Assembly: GCA_964483985.1 (NCBI GenBank)
Contig: CAZADS010000061.1
Coordinates: 62,001 to 126,000 of the forward strand
Reading direction: 5' to 3'
Source of the DNA: CAZADS01 sp964483985
GTDB lineage: Bacteria; Pseudomonadota; Alphaproteobacteria; Thalassobaculales; Thalassobaculaceae
Length of the DNA: 64,000 nucleotides
Part shown: one piece after another, positions 45,476 to 53,985 of the stretch
Position numbering within the stretch: the stretch's first letter is position 1
Layout: every line of letters starts with the position of its first letter
The notes under the pieces: generated by a model
Told to the model about the DNA's origin: nothing
Database searches by the model: none
The model's input: only the letters and a program-made list of their open reading frames with translations
Translations under genes and position numbers: made by a program

Positions 45476-46003
45476 ATGAATTTAGCGACAGTATGCCTTG
45501 GCATTTTATTGAGCGGGCAAAAAACTGGATATCAAATTCAAACCACTATCAACACTTCAATGGCCCATTTTCACCATGCCAGCCTAGGAGCAATTTATCC
45601 TGCGTTAGGCAATCTCGAAGCTCGTGATTTCGTCACTGCAAGCCTCCGTCCCAGAAAAGGCCTAAGCAAGCGCCTCTATCAAATTACCCCAGCCGGGCGT
45701 AATTATTTCGAATCCCAAATGCATTCAACCTCCGCAGCAGAATGGTTCCGTTCGGAATTCCTTACTGCATTTTATTTTGCGGGGCACCTTAACAATGATG
45801 ATGTATCACGTTTAATAGACGATCGCCTTTCGGCTCATCGCCGAGAACGCCAATCCCTCCTTGCGCTCCCTATATCCTCTCTATCGGAGGGCCAACGTTT
45901 CACCGTCCGATATGTGCTGGCACTGAAGTCCGCTGCCATCGACTTCCTTAAGGGTGAGGGCCGTGCGATAGAAACCGCCATCCATAGACAACAAATTGAT
46001 TGA
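45476..46003 (+). CDS. PadR family transcriptional regulator
   Basis: A 175-residue winged-helix regulator of the PadR family. The N-terminal DNA-binding domain is recognisable from ILLSGQKTGYQIQTTINTS through GAIYPALGNLEARDFVTASLRPRKGLSKRLYQITPAGRNYFE. The C-terminal half is a Leu and Arg-rich helical dimer domain, as in PadR-s2. PadR proteins usually bind phenolics or other small molecules and control transporters or detoxification enzymes. No obvious target gene flanks it: dapB is divergent, and the next downstream feature is a gene-free stretch of 290 bases, rich in C on the plus strand. Confidence 0.88.
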   Translation: MNLATVCLGILLSGQKTGYQIQTTINTSMAHFHHASLGAIYPALGNLEARDFVTASLRPRKGLSKRLYQITPAGRNYFESQMHSTSAAEWFRSEFLTAFYFAGHLNNDDVSRLIDDRLSAHRRERQSLLALPISSLSEGQRFTVRYVLALKSAAIDFLKGEGRAIETAIHRQQID

Positions 46004-46293
46004 CCCAGACACCCCCTTATTACCCCTACTTGTGACCAATTTGCCATGGCCCCTAAATTTAAACGCCACTTTTACTATTAGGCCCACTCATCTGCGCCCC
46101 CTTTAGTACCCACTACCATAAAAGGCATGTTTTAAACCATTATTCTGCAGCGTCCTGAAGACCACTACTTACCCGTCCCCAAAGCACTACCATTTAATCA
46201 TTGTTTTTAAACATTTTTTTGTTTTATCATGAAGCCGTTTAGAGCCACATACATCTCTCCACTACAAGAAAAGAAACCCAGTCCTTAGCACTA

Positions 46294-47427
46294 CTAAGGG
46301 TTAAACTCTTCCCAAAACCCTTTCACTTTATTGAAAAAACCTGACGATTGTGGGCTAGTAGATTCATTTTGCCCTTCCGCAAATTCTTCTAACAATTTCT
46401 TTTGATTTTTATTTAAATTCACCGGCGTTTCCACAGACGCCTCTACATAAAGATCTCCTCTAGCTCGGCTTCGAAGAATGGACATTCCCTTCCCCCTAAG
46501 TCGAAATTGGGTGCCAGTCTGCGTCCCGGGGTTGATCGTTACCCGTGCACGGGCTCCTTCAAGAGTCGGTACTTCTATATACCCTCCAAGCGCCGCTGTT
46601 GTCATAGGGAGAGGAACTCTACAATAAATATTTGCTCCGTCCCGCTTAAATAGCTGATGTTCATTAATGGACAGAAAAATATATAAATCTCCTGAGGGAG
46701 CAGATCGGGCTCCTGCTTCGCCCTCGCCGGCCAGCCGGATCCGGGTTCCGTCTTCGACACCCGCCGGAATCTTCACGGACAAAGACTTTTCTTTTTGCAC
46801 ACGTCCCGATCCACGGCAGGTTCTACAAGGATTATCGATTACCTGTCCAGCCCCCCCGCAAGTGCCGCACGTTCGTTCAATGGTAAAAAATCCTTGCTGG
46901 GCCCGAACCCTCCCTCTACCCTGACATGTCGAGCAATTACTAGGTCGGGACCCTCCTTCGGCTCCACTGCCAGAACACGCATCACAGGAAACAGCTGCTG
47001 GTACCTTAATCTCCGTCTCTCTCCCAGAAAACGCCTCTTCCAAGGAGATCCCCATATTATATCTTAGGTCTGCTCCCCTTCCGTTAGCGCTAGACGACCG
47101 TCGTGCTCCGGTGAATTCACCAAACATCTCATCAAAAATATCGGAAAACCCCGCTCCAAAACCTGCAAATCCGGGGCCCCCAGAGGCCCCACTCATGCCG
47201 TTTTCGAAAGCCTCGTGCCCAAACCGATCATAAGCCGCCCTCTTTTGAGAGTCCTTTAAAACGTCGTACGCCTCGTTAACCTCTTTGAACCTTTGTTCGG
47301 CCTCTGGGTTATCCGGGTTCCGGTCTGGATGATATTTCATTGCCATTTTTCGAAATGCCGACTTTAATTCACCATCGGCAGCGCCTCGGTCTACGCCCAA
47401 TACCTCGTAATAGTCGGCTTTTGCCAT
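46294..47427 (-). CDS. dnaJ: Chaperone protein DnaJ
   Basis: A 377-residue Hsp40 that loads substrates onto DnaK. J-domain (HPD in MKYHPDRNPDN), a G/F-rich region (SGASGGPGFAGFGAG), and a zinc domain with four CXXCXGXG repeats (CDACSGSG, CSTCQGRG, CGTCGGAG, CRTCRGSG) are all intact. I start at 47427 (MAKADYYEVLG) rather than the ATG three codons upstream, since the family opens this way. It is 117 bases after dnaK on the same strand. Length is normal. Confidence 0.98.
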   Translation of the reverse strand: MAKADYYEVLGVDRGAADGELKSAFRKMAMKYHPDRNPDNPEAEQRFKEVNEAYDVLKDSQKRAAYDRFGHEAFENGMSGASGGPGFAGFGAGFSDIFDEMFGEFTGARRSSSANGRGADLRYNMGISLEEAFSGRETEIKVPAAVSCDACSGSGAEGGSRPSNCSTCQGRGRVRAQQGFFTIERTCGTCGGAGQVIDNPCRTCRGSGRVQKEKSLSVKIPAGVEDGTRIRLAGEGEAGARSAPSGDLYIFLSINEHQLFKRDGANIYCRVPLPMTTAALGGYIEVPTLEGARARVTINPGTQTGTQFRLRGKGMSILRSRARGDLYVEASVETPVNLNKNQKKLLEEFAEGQNESTSPQSSGFFNKVKGFWEEFNP

Positions 47428-47544
47428 AGCCCTCACCGAATTCCTAGTTTAAAAAATCCCCGGCCCAAGCTGACAAAGGATCACGCTTTATTATTTTGCC
47501 TAATAGCCATATTCCAAAGTGACTCCAACCGAAAAACAACGCCG

Positions 47545-49494
47545 TTAATCCGTTTTATCTTTATTTGGAGAATCCACTTCCTCAAAGTCGGCATCTACCA
47601 CTTCAGACTCTGCCGTTTTTTCCCCTTCAGGGCCTGCACCATGCATCCCCTCTGGCTGCCCCTCAGGATCTCCTGCATTATCAGCCTCCTGTTGCGCCTG
47701 GTACATCGCTTCGCCCAGTTTCATGGACGCCTGTTGTAACGCGTCTACAGCTCCCTTTATGACGCCAACGTCCTCGCCTTCGATAGCTGATTTTACTTCC
47801 GCTACACAAGACTCCACGCCCTGACGATCGGCTTCTTCAATCTTTTCGCCGAAATCGGTCAACATTCGCTCGGTCGAATGCACTGCCTGCTCGGCTTCAT
47901 TTTTTACCTCTACCAATTCCCGCCGTTTTTTATCAGCTTCTGCGTTTTGCTCCGCTTCACTAATCATAGTCTCTATGTCTTCATCGGAGAGGCCCCCCGA
48001 AGCCTGTATTCTAATTTGCTGCTCTTTTCCCGTAGCTTTATCCTTGGCCGAAACGTTGACTATTCCATTCGCATCAATATCGAAGGTAACCTCGACCTGC
48101 GGGACCCCTCGAGGCGCCGGTGCAATCCCAACCAAATTAAATTCACCCAAGACCTTATTATCAGCCGCCATTTCCCTTTCGCCTTGGAAAACTTTAATAG
48201 TAACTGCGGTCTGATTATCTTCAGCTGTGGAAAAAACCTGACTTTTTTTAGTCGGTATTGTGGTGTTTCGATCGATCAAGCGGGTGAAAACACCACCCAA
48301 TGTTTCTATGCCCAAGGATAATGGCGTCACATCAAGCAGGAGGACGTCTTTGACGTCACCCACAAGCACGCCCGCCTGAATAGCAGCCCCGATAGCTACG
48401 ACCTCGTCTGGATTGACCCCTCGATGCGGCTCACGCCCGAAAAAATTGTTCACAGTTTCAATAATTTTCGGCATTCGGGTCATGCCTCCAACCATTATCA
48501 CTTCATCAATTTCACCAGCACTCAGGCCAGCGTCCTTGAGCGCAGCCTGACAGGGCCTTACTGTTCTCTGAACTAAGTCCTCCACCAGTGCCTCCAATTT
48601 AGCTCTGGTCAGTTTTATATTCAAATGTTTTGGTCCCGTTTGATCCGCGGTAATAAATGGTAAATTTACCTCGGTTTGCATAGAACTAGAAAGCTCCATC
48701 TTTGCCTTTTCAGCAGCCTCTTTTAATCGCTGAAGTGCTAGCTTGTCATCCCGAAGGTTGATTGCATTATCCTTCTTAAATTCGTCTGCAAGATAGTCGA
48801 TCACTCTATGGTCAAAATCTTCCCCGCCAAGAAATGTATCTCCATTGGTAGACTTAACCTCAAATACTCCGTCTCCAATCTCAAGAACGGATACGTCAAA
48901 TGTACCACCACCTAAATCATAGACTGCAATAGTGCCCGTACTTTTTTTATCTAAACCGTATGCTAAAGCAGCAGCGGTGGGTTCGTTTATAATTCGTAAG
49001 ACATCCAAGCCAGCTATCTTTCCGGCGTCCTTAGTGGCTTGACGTTGAGCGTCGTTGAAATATGCTGGGACGGTAATCACAGCCTGATCTACAGTATCTC
49101 CGAGAAACGCTTCGGCATCTTCTTTAAGTTTACGCAATGTGAAAGACGAAACTTGACTGGGGCTATATTTTTCTTCCTTCGCCTGCACCCATGCATCACC
49201 ATTATCTCCAGAAATTACATTATATGGCATCAAATCCGCAAATTTTTTCGCATTTTCATCGTCATGTCGCCGACCGATTAAACGTTTGATTGCAAAGAGT
49301 GTATTTTCTGGATTAGTTACGGCTTGACGTTTCGCTGCCTGACCTACAAGGCGCTCATCACCATCCGCAAAGGCAACCATAGAAGGGGTCGTTCGAGCCC
49401 CTTCTGCATTTTCAATGACCTTCGCATCCTTGCCATCCATCAATGCTACGCATGAATTAGTTGTGCCGAGATCAATCCCTATCACTTTCGCCAT
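47545..49494 (-). CDS. dnaK: Chaperone protein DnaK (Hsp70)
   Basis: A 649-residue Hsp70. The ATPase begins AKVIGIDLGTTNSCVAL and includes VYDLGGGTFDVSVLEIGDGVFEVKST; the substrate domain and helical lid follow. The acidic C-terminal end (DADFEEVDSPNKDKTD) resembles the EEVD-like tail of alphaproteobacterial DnaK. It forms the machine with DnaJ (next gene) and GrpE (1.2 kb upstream). The upstream spacer with DUF1848 carries a hairpin but no CIRCE element, so heat control here is likely through sigma-32 rather than HrcA. Confidence 0.99.
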   Translation of the reverse strand: MAKVIGIDLGTTNSCVALMDGKDAKVIENAEGARTTPSMVAFADGDERLVGQAAKRQAVTNPENTLFAIKRLIGRRHDDENAKKFADLMPYNVISGDNGDAWVQAKEEKYSPSQVSSFTLRKLKEDAEAFLGDTVDQAVITVPAYFNDAQRQATKDAGKIAGLDVLRIINEPTAAALAYGLDKKSTGTIAVYDLGGGTFDVSVLEIGDGVFEVKSTNGDTFLGGEDFDHRVIDYLADEFKKDNAINLRDDKLALQRLKEAAEKAKMELSSSMQTEVNLPFITADQTGPKHLNIKLTRAKLEALVEDLVQRTVRPCQAALKDAGLSAGEIDEVIMVGGMTRMPKIIETVNNFFGREPHRGVNPDEVVAIGAAIQAGVLVGDVKDVLLLDVTPLSLGIETLGGVFTRLIDRNTTIPTKKSQVFSTAEDNQTAVTIKVFQGEREMAADNKVLGEFNLVGIAPAPRGVPQVEVTFDIDANGIVNVSAKDKATGKEQQIRIQASGGLSDEDIETMISEAEQNAEADKKRRELVEVKNEAEQAVHSTERMLTDFGEKIEEADRQGVESCVAEVKSAIEGEDVGVIKGAVDALQQASMKLGEAMYQAQQEADNAGDPEGQPEGMHGAGPEGEKTAESEVVDADFEEVDSPNKDKTD

Positions 49495-49587
49495 AATACC
49501 CTCTTTTCATCACCAGACACATCAGCCACAAGCATGAAAAAGTCGCTACACAAACTGATCCAACAGCCGATCTAATTCGCTATATAG

Positions 49588-49607
49588 GTAGGCGACTGGG
49601 CGCCTAC
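49588..49607. promoter_or_regulatory. Inverted repeat in the dnaK upstream spacer
   Basis: GTAGGCG (49588-49594) pairs with CGCCTAC (49601-49607) over a 6-base loop. It lies about 94-113 bases upstream of the dnaK start in the spacer shared with DUF1848. It could be an operator or a 5' leader hairpin of the dnaK transcript; the surrounding 268-base spacer has no clear ORF or RNA gene. Confidence 0.35.
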
Positions 49608-49762
49608 AACCTTAGAATGCAGGGATTCTTATTAAATTACCTCAAAACACAGAGACTTTAACCGATACATAAATCCGTCCCACCACCCTTTGCTTTATCT
49701 ATCTGTCAACGATTATACTATAATCGAAATACTCTTTTAGGAACAACCGCTGAAAAATTAAA

Positions 49763-50632
49763 ATGATAATCTCAGCTAGCTATAGAACAGACATACCCTC
49801 ATTTTATAGTCGATGGTTCAGCGAACGCCTAAAAGACGGATATTGTACTGTGGATAATCCCTATAATCGCAAAATCTACACCGTCAAACTTGACCCCGAT
49901 AGTGTTGATGCGTTCGTCTTTTGGACTAGACGGGTGACCCCTTTCTTAAAGGTACTTGAGAATTTGAGATCTAATAACGTTCCATTCGTGGTTCAGTTCA
50001 CTGTAACAGGCTACCCACACTCAATTGAACCGTCGATTGCGAATTGGTCGAAAGCCTTAGATGAAATCCGTCTACTATCCCAGCGATTTGGCCAACGGTC
50101 CGTGGTATGGCGCTACGACCCTATCATCATTTCCAACGTAACTCCCGAGGATTATCACATAAAACAAATGCATTTTCTAGCAAGCAAACTTACCGGTTAC
50201 GTCGACGAAGTGATTATGTCTTTTGTCCAGCCCTACCAGAAAACAATTCGAAATTTACGCCGGAGATCTTCTACATATTCTTTATTCTGGACCGACCCCG
50301 AAGATTGTCAAAAAAAGACGTTACTATCCCAACTAGCTAGCGTAACTAATAAGTATCGAATTCGCGCAACCATCTGCTCTCAGCCAAATCTTCTTTCATC
50401 TGGGCTTAAACCCGCTCAATGCATTGATCTAAAACGTATTTCAGACCTCGCACAAAAAACAATAACGGCTAAGAGTAAGGCAAACAGACCTGGCTGCGAA
50501 TGCTCAGAATCAAGAGACATTGGGGTCTATAACACTTGTCCAAACGGATGCGTATACTGTTATGCTGTTAATAATCACGATTTTACAAAACGGCGTTTTA
50601 AAAATCACAATCCGTCCGGAAAAAAAATTTGA
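49763..50632 (+). CDS. DUF1848 protein with C-terminal radical-SAM-like cysteine motif
   Basis: A 289-residue DUF1848 protein. The N-terminal segment IISASYRTDIPSFYSRWF and the VFWTRRVTPF stretch near residue 52 match this family, and its middle part is barrel-like. Near the C-terminus come a CEC pair and then CPNGCVYCYAV, the CX3CX2C spacing of radical-SAM cluster ligands, but located at the far end of the chain instead of the usual first strand. No activity is established to my knowledge. It sits between dnaK (divergent) and grpE (convergent, 39-base gap). The rest of the Hsp70 genes flank it, which may be coincidence. Confidence 0.85.
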   Translation: MIISASYRTDIPSFYSRWFSERLKDGYCTVDNPYNRKIYTVKLDPDSVDAFVFWTRRVTPFLKVLENLRSNNVPFVVQFTVTGYPHSIEPSIANWSKALDEIRLLSQRFGQRSVVWRYDPIIISNVTPEDYHIKQMHFLASKLTGYVDEVIMSFVQPYQKTIRNLRRRSSTYSLFWTDPEDCQKKTLLSQLASVTNKYRIRATICSQPNLLSSGLKPAQCIDLKRISDLAQKTITAKSKANRPGCECSESRDIGVYNTCPNGCVYCYAVNNHDFTKRRFKNHNPSGKKI

Positions 50633-50671
50633 TCCCAACACAACTGGTCACTCAGTCAAACCCTGCATCTC

Positions 50672-51328
50672 TCATGCCGTAGTATCTAGCTTATCAGGGG
50701 TGCCAGAGTTTTGGTCTTTCGCGACCCCAACCATCGCAGGCCGAAGCACTCTGTCTTCTATCGCGTATCCTGTTTGAAGCACTTGAACAACGGTACCTGA
50801 TTTTTCTCCAGAATCTTCCACCTCAAACATTGCTTGATGAAAATTGTAGTCAAATTTTTCACCCATCGGATCAATCTTTCTTACACCGTTTTTCTCGAAA
50901 GCGGATAACAATTCACGCTCTGTCATTTGCACGCCTATAATAAGATTCCGTATTGTGTCATCAGTGTTTTCCACGTCCTCCGGAACAACTTCTAAGGCTC
51001 GTCTCAAATTATCCGCAGCACTAAGAAGTTCTTTTGCGAAATTAGTAATTCCAAATTTCCTAATTTGTTCCTTTTCACGGTCTACGCGCTTTCTGAAATT
51101 GTCAAATTCCGCTATTGCTCTTAACAGTTGATCTTTCAATTCTGCAACCTCTGTCTCAAGAGCTATCTGACGATTTTCGTCTAATTGCGAATCTTCATTA
51201 ACCGACGCGGCATCGCTTTCAGCTTCAGCATTCGGCTCGGCCGAGGCATCTGATTTAGCAACAGTCTCTGCCTCTTGTTGGGCTACGGAATTTGCCTCTT
51301 CGCTTTCTTGATATTTATCATTAGACAT
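50672..51328 (-). CDS. grpE: Nucleotide exchange factor GrpE
   Basis: A 218-residue GrpE, the exchange factor that releases ADP from DnaK. After an acidic, Ala and Glu-rich N-terminus (about 1-55), a long coiled coil runs through ALETEVAELKDQLLRAIAEFDNFRKRVDREKEQIRKF, and the beta domain ends with DPMGEKFDYNFHQAMFEVED and VLQTGYAIEDRVLRPAMVGVAK. It follows hrcA by 82 bases in the same direction, the typical hrcA-grpE order. Confidence 0.97.
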   Translation of the reverse strand: MSNDKYQESEEANSVAQQEAETVAKSDASAEPNAEAESDAASVNEDSQLDENRQIALETEVAELKDQLLRAIAEFDNFRKRVDREKEQIRKFGITNFAKELLSAADNLRRALEVVPEDVENTDDTIRNLIIGVQMTERELLSAFEKNGVRKIDPMGEKFDYNFHQAMFEVEDSGEKSGTVVQVLQTGYAIEDRVLRPAMVGVAKDQNSGTPDKLDTTA

Positions 51329-51410
51329 TTTTGATCCTGGATAGTGATTTGAAAGAACATGGCTTGATGTAGGATGTATTATTTAAATTTCAATTATGAA
51401 CCGTTTTAAA

Positions 51411-52460
51411 TTAATCAAGCAATTTTCCTATTAATTTAGATGTATAGTCCACCATGGGGATAATTTTGGCATAATTCATGCGCACCGGCCCGATTACTCC
51501 CAAAGCACCAACTAATTGACGACGCTTGTCATGATAAGGAGCAATAATCATCGAACAACCAGCATGTTCAAAAAGCTGATTTTCTGAGCCTATGAAAATC
51601 TGGACGCCTTCAGCTTCCCAGGCAGCATCCAGCAAACTAACTGTGCTCTCCTTTCGCTCTAAGGCTTCAAAGAGCATTCGGATCCGCTCTAAATCTTCTA
51701 TCGCATTTACATCATGAAGTAATTTTGACTGTCCTTTGAGGATCAGAGAACCACCCTGAACGCCACCAGCCCAGAGAGCCAAACCGTCTGAAACCAGCTT
51801 TTTTGTCAAGGTATCTAGTTCTGTTTTTTCTTGTTCAATCTCTTCCGAAATTCGGGTGCGCGCTTCATCCATTGTAGAATTAGCCAAATGCGTGTTTATA
51901 TAATTTGAAGCCTGAACCAAAGATGCGGCAGGTAATCCAATCGGTACATCAATTACTCTGTTTTCAACAATCCCGGTGTCGGTTACCATAACGACGAGAG
52001 ATCGTCGGCTTGTAAGCGGCACAAATTCAATTTGCCGCAACGGCGCATCCATTTTAGGCGAAATAACGAGACCGGCGCATTCCGTTAACCCAGATAGCGC
52101 AGCACTCGCTTCCTCTAAAACTTCAGGAAATGAACGTCCTGAGACAGCGCACTGACCTTCCAAACTTTCCCTTTCCTCATTTGTTAAATCACCACCAACT
52201 TCAAGCAATCCGTCAACAAACATTCTGAGACCCAAATCAGTTGGGAGGCGGCCGGCCGACGTGTGGGGAGCAAACAATAAACCAACTTCTTCTAAATCCG
52301 ACATAACATTTCGGATCGTGGCTGCCGATAAGTGGGCGTTCATTCGTTTAGACAGTGTACGAGAGCCTACTGGCTCACCTGTCTCAACAAATGAATCCAC
52401 AATATGACGAAAGACAGCCCGCGAGCGTTCACTTAAAGTCAATATGCTAGAGCTTTGCAT
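51411..52460 (-). CDS. hrcA: Heat-inducible transcription repressor HrcA
   Basis: A 349-residue HrcA. The N-terminal winged helix (LSERSRAVFRHIVDSFVETGEPVGSRTLSKR, then SAATIRNVMSDLEEVGLLFAPHTSAGRLPTD) and the C-terminal GAF-like domain ending MIIAPYHDKRRQLVGALGVIGPVRMNYAKIIPMVDYTSKLIGKLL are complete. HrcA represses groESL-type operons through the CIRCE element with help from GroEL. No CIRCE (TTAGCACTC-N9-GAGTGCTAA) is visible in this window. It diverges from rph across a spacer with a different 12-bp palindrome. Confidence 0.97.
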   Translation of the reverse strand: MQSSSILTLSERSRAVFRHIVDSFVETGEPVGSRTLSKRMNAHLSAATIRNVMSDLEEVGLLFAPHTSAGRLPTDLGLRMFVDGLLEVGGDLTNEERESLEGQCAVSGRSFPEVLEEASAALSGLTECAGLVISPKMDAPLRQIEFVPLTSRRSLVVMVTDTGIVENRVIDVPIGLPAASLVQASNYINTHLANSTMDEARTRISEEIEQEKTELDTLTKKLVSDGLALWAGGVQGGSLILKGQSKLLHDVNAIEDLERIRMLFEALERKESTVSLLDAAWEAEGVQIFIGSENQLFEHAGCSMIIAPYHDKRRQLVGALGVIGPVRMNYAKIIPMVDYTSKLIGKLLD

Positions 52461-52476
52461 TTTATAACTCTAAGCA

Positions 52477-52513
52477 CCCTATAAAGTAACGTCAATGTAC
52501 GTACTTTATAGGG
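52477..52513. promoter_or_regulatory. 12-bp-arm palindrome in the divergent hrcA/rph promoter
   Basis: CCCTATAAAGTA (52477-52488) and TACTTTATAGGG (52502-52513) are exact reverse complements, 13 bases apart. On the minus strand a TTGACG lies in the spacer, with a possible -10 about 17 bases further toward hrcA, so a factor bound here could control hrcA. It does not match CIRCE. It is the most perfect long inverted repeat I see in the window. Confidence 0.55.
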
Positions 52514-52623
52514 CGTAAATAATGGAAACTAGTAACGGCAAGATGCTCACTTCTTACCCATGGACTGCAAGGCGCTAAGAAGATAGTCTTCGCTTTGTTT
52601 TGAACTGAAAGAATGGTCCTGTC

Positions 52624-53355
52624 ATGGGCGAAAATACACTTAGGCCCTCTGGAAGGGCCGCAGATGAACTTCGACACGTCTGTATAGATTTAAATGTTTT
52701 AAAATACGCGGAAGGGTCTTGCTTGATAAAATTTGGCGACACCCATGTTTTATGTTCGGCAAGCATTGAGGATCGAGTGCCATCATTCCTAAAAGGAACG
52801 GGAAAAGGCTGGATTACTGCGGAGTACGGAATGCTCCCTAGATCTACACATACAAGAAATGATCGCGAAGCCGCTCGTGGAAAACAATCCGGTCGTACTC
52901 TTGAAATACAAAGGCTAATTGGTCGTTCTTTGCGCGCTATAACGGATGCAAGGGCCTTGGGAGAAATTCAAATCCGAGTCGACTGCGATGTGCTCCAAGC
53001 AGATGGGGGAACTAGGACCGCCGCTATAACGGGAGGGTTTGTTGCGTTATATCAATCTTTGACTAACTTAGTCCAATTAGGAACCTTTAAGACTTTGCCA
53101 CTTTTTGATCACGTTGCTGCTGTATCGTGCGGTCTTTATAATCAAATGCCTGTTTTGGATCTTGACTATGATGAGGATTCAAATGCCCAAGCTGATGCTA
53201 ACTTTGTCCTCACGGGGTCCGGAACTATCGTGGAAATTCAAGCGACTGCAGAGCTCACGCCATTTTCATCTAGTCAGTTTAATAGCCTTTTGGGGTTGGC
53301 CAGAGGAGGTATTTCGTCATTAATAGATATCCAAAAAACTGCTTTAGGGATCTGA
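52624..53355 (+). CDS. rph: Ribonuclease PH
   Basis: A 243-residue phosphorolytic exoribonuclease that trims tRNA 3' ends. It has GRAADELRHVCIDLNVLKYAEGS, the phosphate-site GKGWITAEYGMLPRSTHTRNDREA, and DCDVLQADGGTRTAAITGGFVAL. Length is normal. rdgB and hemW follow on the same strand with very short gaps, an order found in many alphaproteobacteria. It diverges from hrcA. Confidence 0.98.
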   Translation: MGENTLRPSGRAADELRHVCIDLNVLKYAEGSCLIKFGDTHVLCSASIEDRVPSFLKGTGKGWITAEYGMLPRSTHTRNDREAARGKQSGRTLEIQRLIGRSLRAITDARALGEIQIRVDCDVLQADGGTRTAAITGGFVALYQSLTNLVQLGTFKTLPLFDHVAAVSCGLYNQMPVLDLDYDEDSNAQADANFVLTGSGTIVEIQATAELTPFSSSQFNSLLGLARGGISSLIDIQKTALGI

Positions 53356-53358
53356 TAA

Positions 53359-53985
53359 TTGCCCCCGTACCGAAAATTTAACACCTCAACATTAATTATA
53401 GCGAGCCATAACTCTGGAAAAATATTAGAAATTTCATCTTTACTGAATCCCTTAGGTATTAAAACATTATCTGCACCTTCTTTGGGTCTAAAAGAGCCGG
53501 AAGAAACAGCTCTCACTTTTTCTGGGAATGCTGAATTAAAGGCCTGGCAATCCTCAAAGACAGGGGGCATTCCAGCTTTAGCTGACGATTCTGGCCTCTC
53601 TGTGGATGCACTCGACGGTAGGCCCGGAGTCCATTCCGCTCGCTGGGCTGGTCCTGATAGGGATTTTTTGATGGCTATGAATAAAGTTAACCTCTCTTTA
53701 CAAAAACTGGATAAGATATCCGGTTTCAGAGTAAATCGGGCAGCCAAATTTATTTGTTCACTCTCCCTCGCTTGGCCCGATGGGCATTTAGAAACTACAG
53801 AAGCATGTGTGAAAGGTAACATTGTTTGGCCCCCAAGGGGAAGCAATGGGTTTGGTTATGATCCATTTTTCGTTCCCCTTGGTTTTAATAAAACTTTTGC
53901 GGAAATTAATCCAAAAGTTAAACACTCTATAAGCCACCGAGCGCTGGCCTTTAAGAAACTCTTAAAACAAGTCTTTATAAATTAA
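53359..53985 (+). CDS. rdgB: Non-canonical purine NTP pyrophosphatase, RdgB/HAM1 family
   Basis: A 208-residue house-cleaning enzyme that hydrolyses dITP, XTP and related nucleotides to keep them out of nucleic acids. It shows IIASHNSGKILEISSLL near the start, LADDSGLSVDALDGRPGVHSARWAG near residue 76, and FGYDPFFVPLGFNKTFAEI plus SHRALAF near the end. No ATG is available before the conserved core, so the start is probably TTG 53359, only 3 bases after rph. Its stop overlaps the hemW start by one base. Confidence 0.95.
   Translation: MPPYRKFNTSTLIIASHNSGKILEISSLLNPLGIKTLSAPSLGLKEPEETALTFSGNAELKAWQSSKTGGIPALADDSGLSVDALDGRPGVHSARWAGPDRDFLMAMNKVNLSLQKLDKISGFRVNRAAKFICSLSLAWPDGHLETTEACVKGNIVWPPRGSNGFGYDPFFVPLGFNKTFAEINPKVKHSISHRALAFKKLLKQVFIN

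Noticed and set aside
47878..48321. A 147-residue plus-strand open frame within dnaK
   Set aside because: Antisense to a highly conserved coding region; Phe and Cys-rich shadow translation.
52461..52623. CIRCE element before hrcA
   Set aside because: The palindrome there does not match TTAGCACTC-N9-GAGTGCTAA, so I did not label it CIRCE.
53274..53846. A 190-residue minus-strand open frame over rph and rdgB
   Set aside because: Antisense to two well-supported genes; no family resemblance.
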